Assembly: GCF_034140825.1 (NCBI RefSeq)
Contig: NC_089037.1
Span: 35,183,001-35,247,000 of the forward strand
Source of the DNA: Oryza sativa Japonica Group
Taxonomy: Eukaryota; Streptophyta; Magnoliopsida; Poales; Poaceae
Length of the DNA: 64,000 nucleotides
Direction of reading: 5' to 3'
Shown here: one piece after another, positions 45,801 to 59,063 of the stretch
How positions within the stretch are numbered: position 1 is the stretch's first letter
Layout: each line of letters opens with the position of its first letter
Program-made: the position numbers and the translations under genes
The notes under the pieces: generated by a model
Database searches by the model: none
What the model was told of the DNA's origin: nothing
The model's input: the letters and a program-made list of their open reading frames with translations, nothing else

Positions 45801-47938
45801 ACTTTCGTACAAAGTTTGTTTTTCATGAGACTGGGAGAGTACGTGTAAACGACGGGCCTGGATCGTTCATGGAGTCTGGGGGTGTCGCCTCTCCCGGCGA
45901 CGGCGTCCGTCGGCGACAAGGAGCTATCGGCCAACCCCATCGGGTGGATTGGCGCGCAATTATTCGGCTGACGCTGAATGCCAAAAATCCTGTGTGTCCT
46001 ACCCGGCGTCCTCGCCTCTGCTCCCTTCCAACAACGCTCACGAACCCTCTGTAGCTACAGACACACACTGCACACATCTCATGGTCCTAATCTGCTAAAA
46101 TTAGCTTTTTCTCCACCAATTTTCTCTCCGATTTCAAATCCCCAATGACGTAGGAATGGTCCACTTTTCCGATGTCATCCTGTCAACGTTTCCATAATCC
46201 GTGATTTGTTCGCAGGTTCAGCAAAAACTTCAGATAAACAAAATGAAGAGTTCAGAGTTTCAGGAAGTTCAGAGTTTCAGAAATATTTCCACCAGGAGAC
46301 ATGAAAACTTTAAGACCATTTGCAATCTCTGATGGAATGATGCATTGAGTCCATCAAATGGCTAGCTTAGCTAGAGCCTGTGACCGACATTGCCAGGACC
46401 AAGCAATGATCCTGTCTCGTGATTAGGGAATCAAGAACAGTTAAGCTCGAGATCCTGTAGTATGTATAGGCATTGCTCCAATAGATGCTGAATTGCTGAT
46501 TGATATAGATCTCAACCAAAACCTAACTGGAAAGGTACAATACAGCCGTACGGGCCACATTAGTGAGAAGAGTATTAGGTAGTACTACCTCTCCTTTAAG
46601 TACACTATACTTAGATGAACAGGGCAGCTAATTACTCTACTCCACTGTATGTGGAAAGTACTCCGAATTAGCAGCAAGATTACTCCAAATTAACAAGCCT
46701 TGACTGCAACTTATGCTTTGTTTCGTAGATTATAGCAGTATCTCATTGGGTTGTGCAGGGCACACACACCATAGCAAAAAGGTTAATCAAACTTTAAGCA
46801 AAAGCAAAATATAACTTGACCTAGAACTGATAACAATCCCTTGTTTTATTTTTCCACTTCATTTTCTATCTCATGTTCCAAGTGATAGTAACTAGTCGTA
46901 ATTTGAGAGCTCGTTTTCTTCAAGGGAAGTAAAGATCACCAACGAGACAAGCTAACAACTACTGCTGCTGCACAGCAATTGGTTGATCGGCAACATCAAA
47001 TTCTAATCACTGAAAAGCTACACAATTAAGCGACAAGTGCAATGGCTAATGACAAATCAATGAACATACACAGATACACTACACATTTGTACAAGGAGTA
47101 CTGTATTTGCCAATCTCATTCTGAACCCTGATTCGCCTTTACTTTTGGCTAATGATGACGATGTATCAATGTTGGAGCCTCACCAAACGCACTTAACTAT
47201 GGTTAGTTGCTGCTTGCTTATCTGGTTTTTAAAGAAGTATAAACCAGATGATGAATAATAATAATTTATAAATTCAAGTACAACTATACGTATACGGCTC
47301 GCCATCACAAATAGCCTAATGTTTTTGTACTGAACTGAATTAAATATTTACCACCGGACCTGCCAGCTCAGCACGGTTCAACCTGGGACCCCCACCGTCA
47401 ATGCCTAAACTAACCCCTCGGTTTAACCCCCCAACGATATCTGCACGGATTAATTAATTAATAATAGCCCTACCATTTCGCCATCATGTTGTACTAGTAC
47501 GTCACTGAAATCGTGGGCCCACCGTGCGGGTACCTGGTGGGGCCCACGTGGGCAGCGAGTGAGGCTGGTGGTGGGATCTCGAAGTGGGAGCAAATTGAAT
47601 AATATCTCACGGGTTTGGGAGAGGGGTGTGGGGGGCCCACCCGTCAGTGACGCGCGTGATGCGCCGGGGGAAATAAGAATGTGTTCTCTGACGCGTACCC
47701 CGTATAAATCTCGTTACTCCCACCTCTCTCCTCCTCGTCTTCCTCACTTCCACTTAGATAGATGAATTTATATTTTATTTTTTTACGCGCTAAATCCACC
47801 CGCGAAATCTACCCGCGGATGCGAGCGAGCGGGCGCCGCTGAGGTGGTGGTGGTGGTGGAGGTGGCTCCAATGGCGGAATCGTGAGGGGGTTGAGGAAGG
47901 AGGAGGGAGGAGGAGGGAGAGAGAAGGGGGGAGCGGAG
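45801..47938. other. gene-free stretch and promoter of the SCAR gene
   Basis: No gene is supported. 47510-47650 carries GGGCCCACC and GGCCCACGTGGG words, and TATAAATC at about 47702 is a possible core promoter. 47760-47938 is a GC/GA-rich leader of the SCAR gene. Confidence 0.45.
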
Positions 47939-50900
47939 ATGATACGGTACCAGATACGGAACGAGTACGGGCTGTCGGATCCGGAGCTGTACGCGCCGGG
48001 GGAGAAGGATGACCCGGAGGCGCTCCTCGAGGGGGTCGCCATGGCGGGGCTCGTCGGCGTGCTCCGCCAGCTCGGGGATCTCGCGGAGTGAGTACCACTG
48101 GCTTTGTTCTTTGTTCTTTTTCCTGTGTGGAGAGATGCTAGGGTTCGTGTTAGCGAATGAGCGAGTGAGTGAGTGGCCTCGCTGTGGAGTTTGCAAGTTT
48201 CTGGATGTGTTTTGGACTTATGGTACGGTCGATTGAGATGCGGTGTGTCGGTGTTTGAATTTCTTTTTGTGTGTGTTCATCTGCTTTTGGGATGTTTCTA
48301 TGTACTAGATAACTCGATGGTTTTGGAAACACTTTAATTCAACTTTGTTGCGCTCATTTACTCAATTTCATGGCATCAGTTGGTCTTAGAATTTGCTTCA
48401 CCTGTTGAATTTGTTACAAATTTTGGGGAGACCACGAGGGATGTATTCTGAGTCCAGTTTGAGCATGTAATTGGATTTCCAAATTTGGGTTGAGTCATGA
48501 CGTTTTTTTTCCTTCGCAAATGGGGGTTGTGAGTTACATTTGCATCCCTTTCGGGCTAGCAAGATGGGCCACTGCAGATATTGCTTTTTTTAGTCTTCAT
48601 TGCACGCTTTGCGGATTTCAGGATAGTTCCTTCTTTTTCGTAGTGCAATTGATAGCTGTTTTAGTGAGTGAAGAGATTAGACATTAGACTAGAGGGTACA
48701 TTGTTGTATTTGGGAATAGAAGAGAAAATTAACACTGCAGCTAATTTCTGTAATTTGGGAAGGGTATTCAACCTTGTTAATTTTGTCTATTGCGGAGTGT
48801 TGGAAATGCTGCATAGTTTGGATTTTGTTAGATGAGGGACAAAGACATTTCATTGTGAACTTCATAATAGAGACGAAAGTTCTAGAGAGTCAGATGAGAG
48901 CGCCTTTCATATATATTTTCTTTTGAAGGAATAGTTGTAGTGTTTTCAACTCAATTCGGTCAGTATCTAAGTTCAACACTTCGTAAAATTTAAAGCATTT
49001 TGTTTTTTTTGAAAAGTTTCTATTATATACCGTGTCATCATTTGGAACTGGTGATTGCAAAACTTTTGCTGGCTTTTGACAGGCTCTTTGTTGGTGAGGT
49101 TTGTCTTATAAGCTTTGTTGTATGACATTTTAGTTGTACTGTCTGCAACAAAGATATGCCTGTTGTTGATTATTGATGTTTTCTTACAGATGTAGTAATA
49201 TTCCTGTTGAAACATCTTGTCATACAGACCATGCCACTATTCCTCTTTTACTTAAGAACTTATGTATTTCCCTCTTGGAAACAAAGGTTTGCAGCTGAAA
49301 TATTTCACGACCTGCATGAAGATGTGATGGCCACTGCTTCTAGAGGGCATGGTTTAATGCTTCGGTTGCGACAGTTAGAGGCAGAATTTCCTGCAGTTGA
49401 GAAGGCCATTATATCCCAGTCTGACCATTCAAATTACCCACATGATGACGGTTAGTTGAAATTTGAAAAAAAACAGAGACTATATGCCTGCCCTGCTTGT
49501 TGTTTTCTTTATGGTATGGTTCTTACTTGAAAAATTCTTGGTACATTCTCTTGTAGGTGTTGAGTGGCACACAAATCTTCAGATTGATCAAAATATGATT
49601 ACTCAAGGAGATATGCCCCGTTTCATTTTGGATTCATATGAAGAATGCCGTGGCCCACCACGTTTATTCACATTGGATAAGTATGGAAATGCTGTTTTTT
49701 CATGAGGATTAACCAAATACGTTGTTGGTATTTACACGCTAGGGTTGTTCTTCAGGTTTGATGTTGCTGGTGCTGGGGCCTCCTTGAAACGATACTCAGA
49801 CCCATCTTTCTTCAAGACAGAACATTCCTCGGACATGATAGAAACGGATGCTGTGATAGAAAAGAAGCCCCGCAAAATTAAGGTAATAATTAATCCTCTA
49901 TTCTTGCCTGATTATTTTTCACTTCGCCTGGGAGCCTTCAGGAAGTACACCTAATAGTTTCGTGTGCATGAAATGAACGCGATGCTAGCTGATGTTGTTT
50001 TGTATTAAATGTAATATTTTTGGTAGTCAGCAGTAATAAATATCTTTGCCTGACAGTATTGGTTTTTGCAATGGTAGGACTTACTAAAACGTTCTTTTTG
50101 CATGTCAAATAAAAATCGGGTCAGTTAAATTGCACATGAAAAAATACAGCAGATGGAAAAGAAAAAGGCATGCTGACCTTATTATTTGAAATGTAAATCC
50201 AGACCTGATAAATTTTGGAAGGTTGTCCAAGTTAAAATGCCCATTTGTTTAGTTGCTAATATGTTATTACCACAACTTGCGTGAAATATAAGCCTGTCCT
50301 GGGAACACCCCTTGACCATTTGTGTTCATTGTTGTTTCTGAATATATATGGATCTTTGTGGTTTTAGTTTTCTTGGATTTACGAACTTATTGATACCTTT
50401 CATTTCAGAAAAAAGCTTTGCGTTGGAGGAAAGGAGAAACACTCGAATCATTGCTTATCGCAAACTCTGAGTAAGTCTAGTGCATTTTGATTGGTCATGT
50501 ACATAATAATCACAAAAATCATGTAGTGATACAATATCATTTTGTGTAAAAATCGGCAGATCCCACACTACCTCAAAGGATCGATCATCTAGAAAAGTTC
50601 CACCAAGGACAACAAAGTTGAAATACAGGTATCCTCGGGAGTCTGATCATAAGAACATTAGCAGAATATGCAGAGAGCATCTGCAAGAAATAATCTCATC
50701 ACAACAAAAGATCTTCTCCAACTATTCTTCGAGGTACTACCATCCAAAGTTTAGATTAACTGAGTCAAGTGAAACGGCATCCTCATTTGGAGAAATAGAT
50801 AATTTCAGTGCTCGTGCTCAATCTTCTGCTAAACTTGAACTGACTAAGGTTGTTCCAATAAACGAGTTTGATACCAAGGGGATCGCACCTACACACATTA

Positions 50901-53900
50901 ATGGTTCAGATTGCCTGGAGGCCCTGGAGGCAGATGATAGGCAATTACAGGCTACACAGCATGAACCTGACAAAGTGGAAGACGTCTGTAAGAGATCTCT
51001 TGTGGAACAAAATGCCATGCTCTCCAACTCTGATAGGATGCAGTCAGTGCAGGAAGAGAATCTTCTATCAGCTATGGTCCCTGCTGATCAAAATGATGAT
51101 CGCTGCAGACCTGATGACACTGGTAGTGATCAGGAGAACTTCGTGGACGCTCTTAATAACATGGAATCAGAGGGTGAAGCACATGCTGAGATGAAAATAA
51201 AAAAGGACCCTGGTGCCAAGATGGAATTGGATGAATTGAACTTTCACCGCGATGAAGGTGAAAATGAACGGCACACAGAGTTTTCAGAACTAGGTCATGT
51301 AATAGACTCATCACCATGGTTGAATGATTCATACAATGGTGGAGAACCAAACCATGCAATATCTTCTAATACAAATTTCAGTGGTGTTGATTGCACCAAT
51401 GATGAAGAGCCTTCTAATGATGTTGACCTAATGGAAATGGATGTCAGCTCATCATCCAGTGTATTCTCTGACGACAATGATGTTTTTAGGACCAATGGTA
51501 ATATGAATGGTTTTCAACAATACCAGGAGGCATCTTTGTCCAATGATCATCATGCTGTGATTGCCCATAGTTCTGATAAACAGTCATCCCAGAAATCTAG
51601 TGGCTTGGATGGTAATTCTTACATTCTAAGTATCTAGTTTTTTATACAAAAATATGATCCCTCTGTTGGAGGATGATAAAAACATCATTAGTTTTTTTTA
51701 TTTATTGTTCTTATATTTATTTTTACCTACATAGTTATTGTCATGTGATGTCAGGTTCCTCTATCGAAAGCAATGATTTTATTGAAAAACCATTTCACTC
51801 ATTGGAGGATGATAAAAACTTTGCACCAGATGGTACTTCTGTGATATTGGGCAGACCTAATGATGTATCACAGTGTGAAGAAGAAATTGAAGTTGGAAAT
51901 GCTGATGATTCATTGCTGCAACCTACCATTTCCAATCAAGAAGTACATAGGTCCAATAACCAACTTGAAGGTGTGGCTATGCACGCAAGCATTTCATCTG
52001 GAAAAGTTGCATCTTTCCCTGATATGGATCCTGGTATGTGCACAAAGGACTTGGAGTTGGACAATGTTTTAGTTCCTAAAGAAACTGTTGCAAATACACC
52101 CCCAACAGGTTTAGGTACTGATCATATCCACGAGCATGTGGACGGTAAGCCATTTGTTTGTTTATCTGTCTTCAACATCTTGCATTTTATTATATTTAAA
52201 TGCTTTATTTAGTTGGGATATTTCATTTCATTAAATGAAACCTTATTATTGCAGAGCTTGATTCGGGAGTTGCACCAATCAATTCAAGCATTCAGAGTGA
52301 TTCGACATATGAATCAGATGATGATGACATGGCTGAAGATTTGAACTCTCTACCAGAAGATGATCTATATAAGCATGACGTAGAGGACCTATATAAGCAT
52401 GTTTTAGAGGATGATGGAATAATTGCGCTAGGAAAAGGGCCTTGTTCCACTAGGGCCAACATGCATCAAGAGGACCCTATGGAAGTCTCTGATGTGCGTG
52501 GGGACTTCTCTAATGGTCAAGAGCTCCCAGTACTCACTGAAACTGCATCTCCTCAAGGAGAATTAGTAGGAGGAGGAGAGCTCCCATTACTCACTGAAAC
52601 TGCATCTCCTCAAGGAGGAGAAGAAGATCTTGCAGATGAGGTGGTTGTGATCTCTTCTCGTGATCTGAATGATGAGAAGAAGCCATCGTTGGCTGAGGTC
52701 CCACTAGCTTGCGGTGATGCCTCTCTGCTTGACAGTAGTGCTTCCTGTTTGGAACATGACGAGTCTACTGAAACAGGAGAAATTGCAAAAAGTGATGAAG
52801 TTCTGGTCAATGTTGAGGTTGCAGAAGAATCCATCACTGGCAGGTTTACTGATGACATGACACCTTTTCAAGAGGATCTTCCTGATGGTGCCAAATATAG
52901 TGAGGATGCAGAATTTTTGGCTAATCCTAGGGTGGACAACTCTAGGCACGATGTGCAATTACAGTCTAGTTCCCCTTGCAGGGAAGAGTTGGAAACAGTG
53001 AAAGCTCCATGTGAAAATCTTTGTGCATTAGATGAATCAAGAGAGCATATATTCGAGAAAAGTGTGTTGCAGATAAACAATCTTCCCCAGCATATTGAAA
53101 CAAAAAATACAGGTGAAGCATGTAGTGACATTGATGATATTCAACATCTTTCAGCATTGCATTGTCCGAAAAATCCTGTTTGTCAAGAGGAATTACCAGA
53201 CGAGACCAATCTTAGTGCTGACGTTCAGTATCATTGTGATGTGGAGAAGGGTGGTGCAGTAATCTTGAATAGTAAAATGGTGGAAGAACAACCAGAAAAT
53301 ATTGATTTGGTGAGGGAGCCTCGTGCTCAAGATTCTTTTGGTACAAACCCATTCATGGATCCTGGGTACAAAGCGAATCATGCTCTAGCTGATCCGTGTC
53401 CTAGCTATCAACCATGTTTCTCTGAGGAAGAACAGGATTTTATTTCAGAACTATTAATCCCTCATGGTAATATGGGAATCGAAGACCTGAATCCGGTTCC
53501 GGTTGCTGATTCCCTCTGGGAACCTGCAACTCCACCTGATGAGGTGCCATTGCCATCAGAAGTTATGACTGAGGAGGACTTCAGATCGTTCTGCCATGAG
53601 TACCACGAGATGGATCTGACAGCAACGCCTGAAAGTATTGATGATAAACCAGCCTCAGATTCTAATGTCGTCTCAAGTAGTTTGGTGACCAGTGAGTCGG
53701 AGTTCCTCTATTGTGTCTCTGCAGTACGGACAGGAGTGGACCAGGAGGAATCCAGGGATGCTCCAGATGATACATTGATGCACTTTTCTGCCAAAGCGGA
53801 TCCTGATGACAAGGCAGCAAATTCTGACTTAAAATCCGATGAGCCCTTCATTGATGAGAAAATTCATGAATTAGGTGTCCCTTCTGTTCCAATGGAACTA

Positions 53901-56740
53901 GAGGTGGAACAACATGCCTTGCATGAGGTTGATTCTCATGGTGATTCCCAGTTGTTGGATAATGACATGATCGATGAAACATGTAGCTCTCCTTCAGGCA
54001 ACAGTATTGCAGTGAAAGATAAACAGGAAACCTGTGCCAATCTTGTTTCACGTGCTTTTATTAATGAAAGGACAGATGAACTAGAAGTTCCTGTGAGTAA
54101 CTCCGTATTGTTGGAACCATCAGAAGAAGTTCATGACTCGGATGAATATAATTACCAAGATGTTCCATGGTCTTCAACTGATGAGGGGAGAGATGAAGTG
54201 GATGCCCATCCGTTGAGCAAACGAATTCAAACCCAGGGATCAGAAGCTCTTGTTTTAGGCGAACTTGATTCTCGAGCTGTTCCATCTTGCTCTGTTAATG
54301 AGATGGCAGATCATGTAGATGCCCCTCCTTTGAGTACTGTTCTTGAAGCAGAACAGGAACCAGAAGATTGTATATCAGGAGAGCATAATTCTCAAGTCAC
54401 CAAATCTTCTTTGGTTGATGAGAAGATAGGTGAACTGGATGATGCCTCTCCATTGAGCAATACTCTCCTAGCGGAAATGGAGAGAGAAGTTTGTGTCCCA
54501 GGAAAATCTGCTTCTCAAATCGCTTCATGTTCTCCAACACCAAGTAATGAGAAAATAGATGAACTAAATGCCCCTCCGTTGAGCAGTTCTGGTTTAATAG
54601 AACTCGAGTCAGAAGACAGTGTCTCTGGTGATCTTGATTCCCAAATCATTCCGTGCTCTTCACCTAATGATAAGACTAATGAACCAGATGGTGCTACATC
54701 AACTCATGTTCTTCCGGTGGAGTTAGAGCAGGAAGTGTGTTCATTCCCAGAATTGGATTCTCTAGTTGCTCCATGTTCCTTGAATGATGATAAGGTTTGT
54801 GAGCTAGATGAACCTCCATGCAAGCAATTGGAATCAGAGAACGGATCTTATTGCTTGCCTCAAGTTGATTGCCAAATCGAACCATGTTATTCAGAATCAG
54901 TTGTACTATCTGAGGCATCGACAATGTCTTCTGCTAATGCCATGCCAAGTACTGAGGAAACATATCGGTTGTCGTCTCCTGTTCCACCACCCAACGAACC
55001 GTTTTCAAATGTTTCCTATGAAGATCCTCAAAAACCACCACCTCTCCCTCCTCTTCTATGGAGGCTTGGAAAGCCTCGCTTAGGAATTGCAAGTACAAAA
55101 GGCCATATGCTTGAGCCTGAAAGAGGGAAAGGTCCTGTTTTGCATACTTCAGATGCAGGGATGGATAATATGCCAGGTTGCCTAAGTGGAATGACTGAAT
55201 CAATAGAGCCGGTTTCCTCTCAAGAGATCAAAGAGAGGCATCTAGATCCTATATTAGACAATAATGAGCGAGGAGTAGAGTTCAGAAGATTGGCTACACC
55301 TCCGACAGCAAATGATGTTGCAGTGACTGAACATGTTCAGTTATTTTCAGATGCTTGTGAGAACATTAAGCATCAGGAGCGTGTGTCTTCATCAGAAACA
55401 GAGGCTGAGGAACATCAGAATGGCACTGGGATCACAGATGTAATGGATTCACACCCACCAAAACCATTGTTTCTAGTTCCATCAATCAGCCAGCAGGGCC
55501 TTCAGGGGTCCGTTTTTCCTTCGGATACTTCAGACAATGGTGAGCATTCTAGTTATACTTCTCGAGCGGTATCAGAGGATGAAAAAACAGTGGATGACCA
55601 CAATGCTGCATGTGCCATGGACTTGCACATAACAAGCTCTTCAGCATCAAGTCATGTTTCAGAGAATGGGTGTAACCAGCAATCTCATGGTGAATCGCTC
55701 CCAGTGACTTCAGTTGATAAAGTGCATACTTCAGATGCATCATGCGAGGACAACAAACTAAAAAACCATTTTATCACAAGCGAGGTGTGTTCAGACGCAA
55801 CAAATCTTTCTGCATCAGGCTTGCTGACGGAAGAAGAAAATATCCATAATGTGGAGGATCAGTATGAAGGCCCATTACCTAGTGAAGAATCATCAGGATG
55901 TCTAGATTACCCACATGATGACCACAATTCGGAGAAAGAAGACATACACCAGCCAGATGGGTATGCAGCAAGCCCTGGCAATAATAACCACTTTGATAGC
56001 TCTCATGAAGGTGGCTATTTACATGCCGAGCAGCCACCAGTCATGGGCTGGACTGTGAGACCCCAGATGCTTCATCCAAATTACGGCATCTCAATGGAAG
56101 AGAACCAATTTGAACCAAAGGTTGAAGATCATCTACTAATCAAGAAACCAGTTTCAATTAGAAATATCCCAAGGAATCCACTGGTTGATGCTGTTGCTGC
56201 CCATGATAGAAGCACGGTAGGTGCCTTCATTGTGAGCGCCTACGTTTCATATGTTCCTGTATTTTCCCCTAACACCACTTGCTCTTTCTTTTTGTAGATG
56301 CGGAAGGTTTCAGAACTTGTGGCCCCAACTGATAAGTCAAAACCTAATGAAAGAAACCTGTTGCTAGAGCAGATAAGGAACAAGGTTGGCAATAAAATGC
56401 GCTCTCTCTCTCTCTGACCATCCTCTCTCCTCTCCACTCTCTAACTTGTTTGCTGTTTGCTCTCATAATCAGACCTTCAACCTGAAGCCGGTGAGTTCAG
56501 CTAAGCAGCCAACAATCAGAACCCCTCCTAGAGCCTCAACAAGGAACTTGAAAGTTGCTGCCATAATAGAGAAAGCGAACGCCATACGACAGGTTATCCA
56601 TCTCTGCAGTGAAATTCCATAGTTCCCATCTTGATATTGATATCTTCCGTTTACTTATCTGTCATGGCTATCTTATGGAGCAGGCGGTTGGAAGCGACGA
56701 TGAAGACGGAGATAATTGGAGTGAATCGAGTGACACATGA
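47939..56740 (+). CDS. TUT1: SCAR/WAVE-family actin regulator
   Basis: Eleven exons: 47939-48087, 49287-49450, 49557-49680, 49756-49882, 50409-50470, 50560-51611, 51755-52144, 52255-56216, 56298-56384, 56473-56592 and 56684-56740. The frame closes to 2,097 aa. The N terminus ([12 protein letters not shown]…, residues 1 to ~250) is the SCAR homology domain that binds the rest of the WAVE complex. The C terminus has a WH2-type actin-binding motif ([14 protein letters not shown], near 2031-2050) and an acidic tail with Trp ([11 protein letters not shown]) that would activate Arp2/3. The long acidic middle is probably disordered; exon 8 (3,962 nt) contains degenerate tandem repeats. It should drive branched actin assembly in cell-shape growth. 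The length and ends match the rice SCAR-like gene known as TUT1 or ES1 as I remember it; the identification is from memory. Confidence 0.9.
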
Positions 56741-57081
56741 ACGCGCACATTTTGCCCCATTTTTGTGGCTGGAAGGTGCCGAAACTTCACGAAGCTCCTG
56801 CCTTCCTGGACAGGCTGCACAGCCAATCTCATCTTTTGGATAGCGTTGCTAGTCTTGTGTATAGTATATGCCCATACATCTTGTCTTTTTTTGCATTCTT
56901 TTAGCCCGCATTTGTATGTATACTTTCCTCTCCCAGCAGCAAAGGCTGCTGATGGTAGTCATGTTCCGAGGACTGTATTATTCAGGCCTATATGTAAATT
57001 ATCAATCTGTTTGTTTCAGTTAAAGCTGATTTATCTAACATGACAGTCATCTTTGTGTTTAGTTGTGATCTATATGTTGTA
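56741..57081. other. 3' flank of the SCAR gene
   Basis: Presumed 3' UTR and downstream sequence of the SCAR gene. No other gene is visible. Confidence 0.45.
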
Positions 57082-57306
57082 CCCCTCCGTTTTTTAATAG
57101 ATAACGCCGTTGACTTTTTCTTATGTTTGACCATTCGTCTTATTCAAAAAATTTACATAATTATAATTTTTTTTATAAGTTGTTTTATCACTCATAGTAC
57201 TTTAAGTGTGATTTATATCTTATACATTTGCATAAAATTTTTGAATAAGACGAATGGTTAAACATGTGAGAAAAAGTCAACGGCGTCATCTATTAAAAAA
57301 CGAAGG
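57082..57306. mobile_element. Stowaway MITE
   Basis: The ends CCCCTCCGTTTTTTAATAGA and TCTATTAAAAAACGAAGG form an inverted pair with TA on both sides. The inverted similarity continues inward through GACGCCGTTGACTTTTTC-type sequence. Confidence 0.8.
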
Positions 57307-57338
57307 TAGTATAAATATTGTGCAGTTGCTTACATTTA

Positions 57339-57846
57339 GGGCTTCTTTGAATCGCAGGAATGAGAAAACATAGGAATAGGAAAAACGTAGGATTTTGATA
57401 GGAATATAAGTGTAAAACAGAGGATTGCAAAACACAGGAAAAACACAGGAATGGTCGTTTGATTGGACCGCAGAACACAGGAAAAACACAGGAATGGTCG
57501 TTTGATTGGACCGCAGGAAAAACGCAGGAATTAGAGGAGAGATAAAGACTCAGAAAGTTTCCAAAAGGTTTTACCTCATGTTAGAATTCCTCCAAAACTT
57601 TCATGTTAGAATTCCTCCAAAACTTGCATGGCATTAGGCAATCCATAGAAATTTCATAGGATTCCATAAGATCCATTTCTTTGATATATTAGAATTCCTC
57701 CAAAACTTGCATGGCATTAGGCAATCCATAGGAATTTCATAGGATTCCATAAGATCCATTTCTTTGATTCAAAGGGTTATATAGAAAAAATTCCTATAGG
57801 AATAAAATCCTCTAAAATATGAATTTCCTTTGAATCAAAGGGGGCC
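57339..57846. mobile_element. Tourist-like MITE with internal duplications
   Basis: The ends GGGCTTCTTTGAATCGC… and …GAATCAAAGGGGGCC are inverted, with TTA on both sides (57336-57338 and 57847-57849). Two internal segments are tandemly repeated: about 43 bp at 57430-57516 and about 61 bp at 57625-57685 / 57707-57767. Confidence 0.7.
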
Positions 57847-57849
57847 TTA

Positions 57850-58015
57850 CAGGATACAGTCATACACCCGTTTGTTAACTGATTCAAAAACTGGGTGTAT
57901 TCAGACGAATTCAGAACCGTGTTTCACAAACTAGGTTTGAAATGAATCAAGGAACATGGTACAGTGCTGCAATGTGATGTGACACAGGGAATGGCTATGG
58001 AGATATACGCAGAAG
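57850..58015. other. 3' flank of the CASP-like gene
   Basis: Short non-coding interval, presumed 3' UTR of the minus-strand CASP-like gene. Confidence 0.35.
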
Positions 58016-58798
58016 CTATACAAGAACTTCCATGGCAAGGTTGTAACCGGAGACGAGAGCGGAAAGGCCGGCGGCCAAGAAGGCGAGGAACGCCATGCTG
58101 ATGGCCGCCGCCGCGGAGTCGGTGAACAGGTTGTCGGCGGCCTGACGCATGTAGTCCGTCACCGGCGCCGCCGCCGACAACGCCGACATCAACAGGTAAG
58201 CGACGACCTGACGATGACATGATCCAAGTTGGTGGCGGTGGTTGGATCGGAGCATTGCAAATTCCAAGTAATAAAAAAAATGAAGCTGTGCACATGTATA
58301 TGTACGGTACACCTACCTGATCTCCGGCGAAGTCAACGACGGCCGCCGCCTTCCTCCCCGCGATGACGTCCCGTCCCCAGCTGAGCCGGTGAACGTCGCG
58401 CGTGACCTGCGCCGTGGTGTACAGCACGGCGATGATCGAGATGCCGAGGCAGTAGCTGCACGGGAAACGATCGATCGGAGGTTAGGTTGAGAAGACGGCG
58501 GAGAAACTGTGGAAATTGCAGGCGGAGAGGACGTGTATTCCGGGTAGTTGTCGAAGTCCTGGGCGCCGCCGTGGCCGTGCTTGTTGGACGCCATGACGAC
58601 GAGGGCGAGGAGGGAGAAGAGCCACGCGACCGCCCGCAGCAGCAGCCGCGCCCGCGCCGCCGCGGGCTCCATCTTCCACCGCTCCACGATCGACCTCGAC
58701 ACCGGCACGCTGCCGTCGGCGGCGGCTGCGGCGCCGGCTGGTCCCGGACCCGACGCGTCATCACGGCCGTCGCCGGCAGGCGGGCCGGACGACGACAT
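58016..58798 (-). CDS. CASP-like (UPF0497) four-helix membrane protein
   Basis: Three exons (58798-58533, 58455-58317 and 58207-58016) close in frame to 198 aa. The N-terminal ~55 residues are Gly/Ala/Pro-rich and cytosolic. Four hydrophobic segments follow: LLLRAVAWLFSLLALVVMAS, a second (ISIIAVLYTTAQ), a third (VVAYLLMSALSAAA) and a fourth (ISMAFLAFLAAGLSALV). Arg in helix 1 and Asp in the third (…VVDFAGDQV…) fit the conserved charged pair of the CASP/MARVEL group. Founder proteins organise the Casparian strip membrane domain in the root endodermis; relatives like this one (possibly the CASPL4 group) have unknown roles. The start MSSSGPP was chosen because the upstream Met lies in another frame. 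Confidence 0.82.
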
Positions 58799-59063
58799 CG
58801 GCGTCGGCGACGGGCGGATCGTGTTCGTGTGGCGTACGCGTCATCTTCCTCGGATGGTGACTTGCCGGCCAAAAGCTCGCCTCGTTGGCGGTGGGGACGC
58901 TACGGTCCATGAGCTTAGTTGGCTCAGTGGATGCGGAAGCAGTACCACAGTGAGATAGGTAATGGGCCGCACCTAGGCATGGGCCATGGGCCACACGGTG
59001 AATTCAATGGGCCACGTGAGAGCGTAGAAACTGGGTAGATAACCTGTGAGAGTTTTTTTTTTT
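58799..59063 (-). promoter_or_regulatory. 5' flank of the CASP-like gene
   Basis: Upstream sequence with repeated GGCCCAT words (about 58963-59012), a common rice promoter element. Confidence 0.35.
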
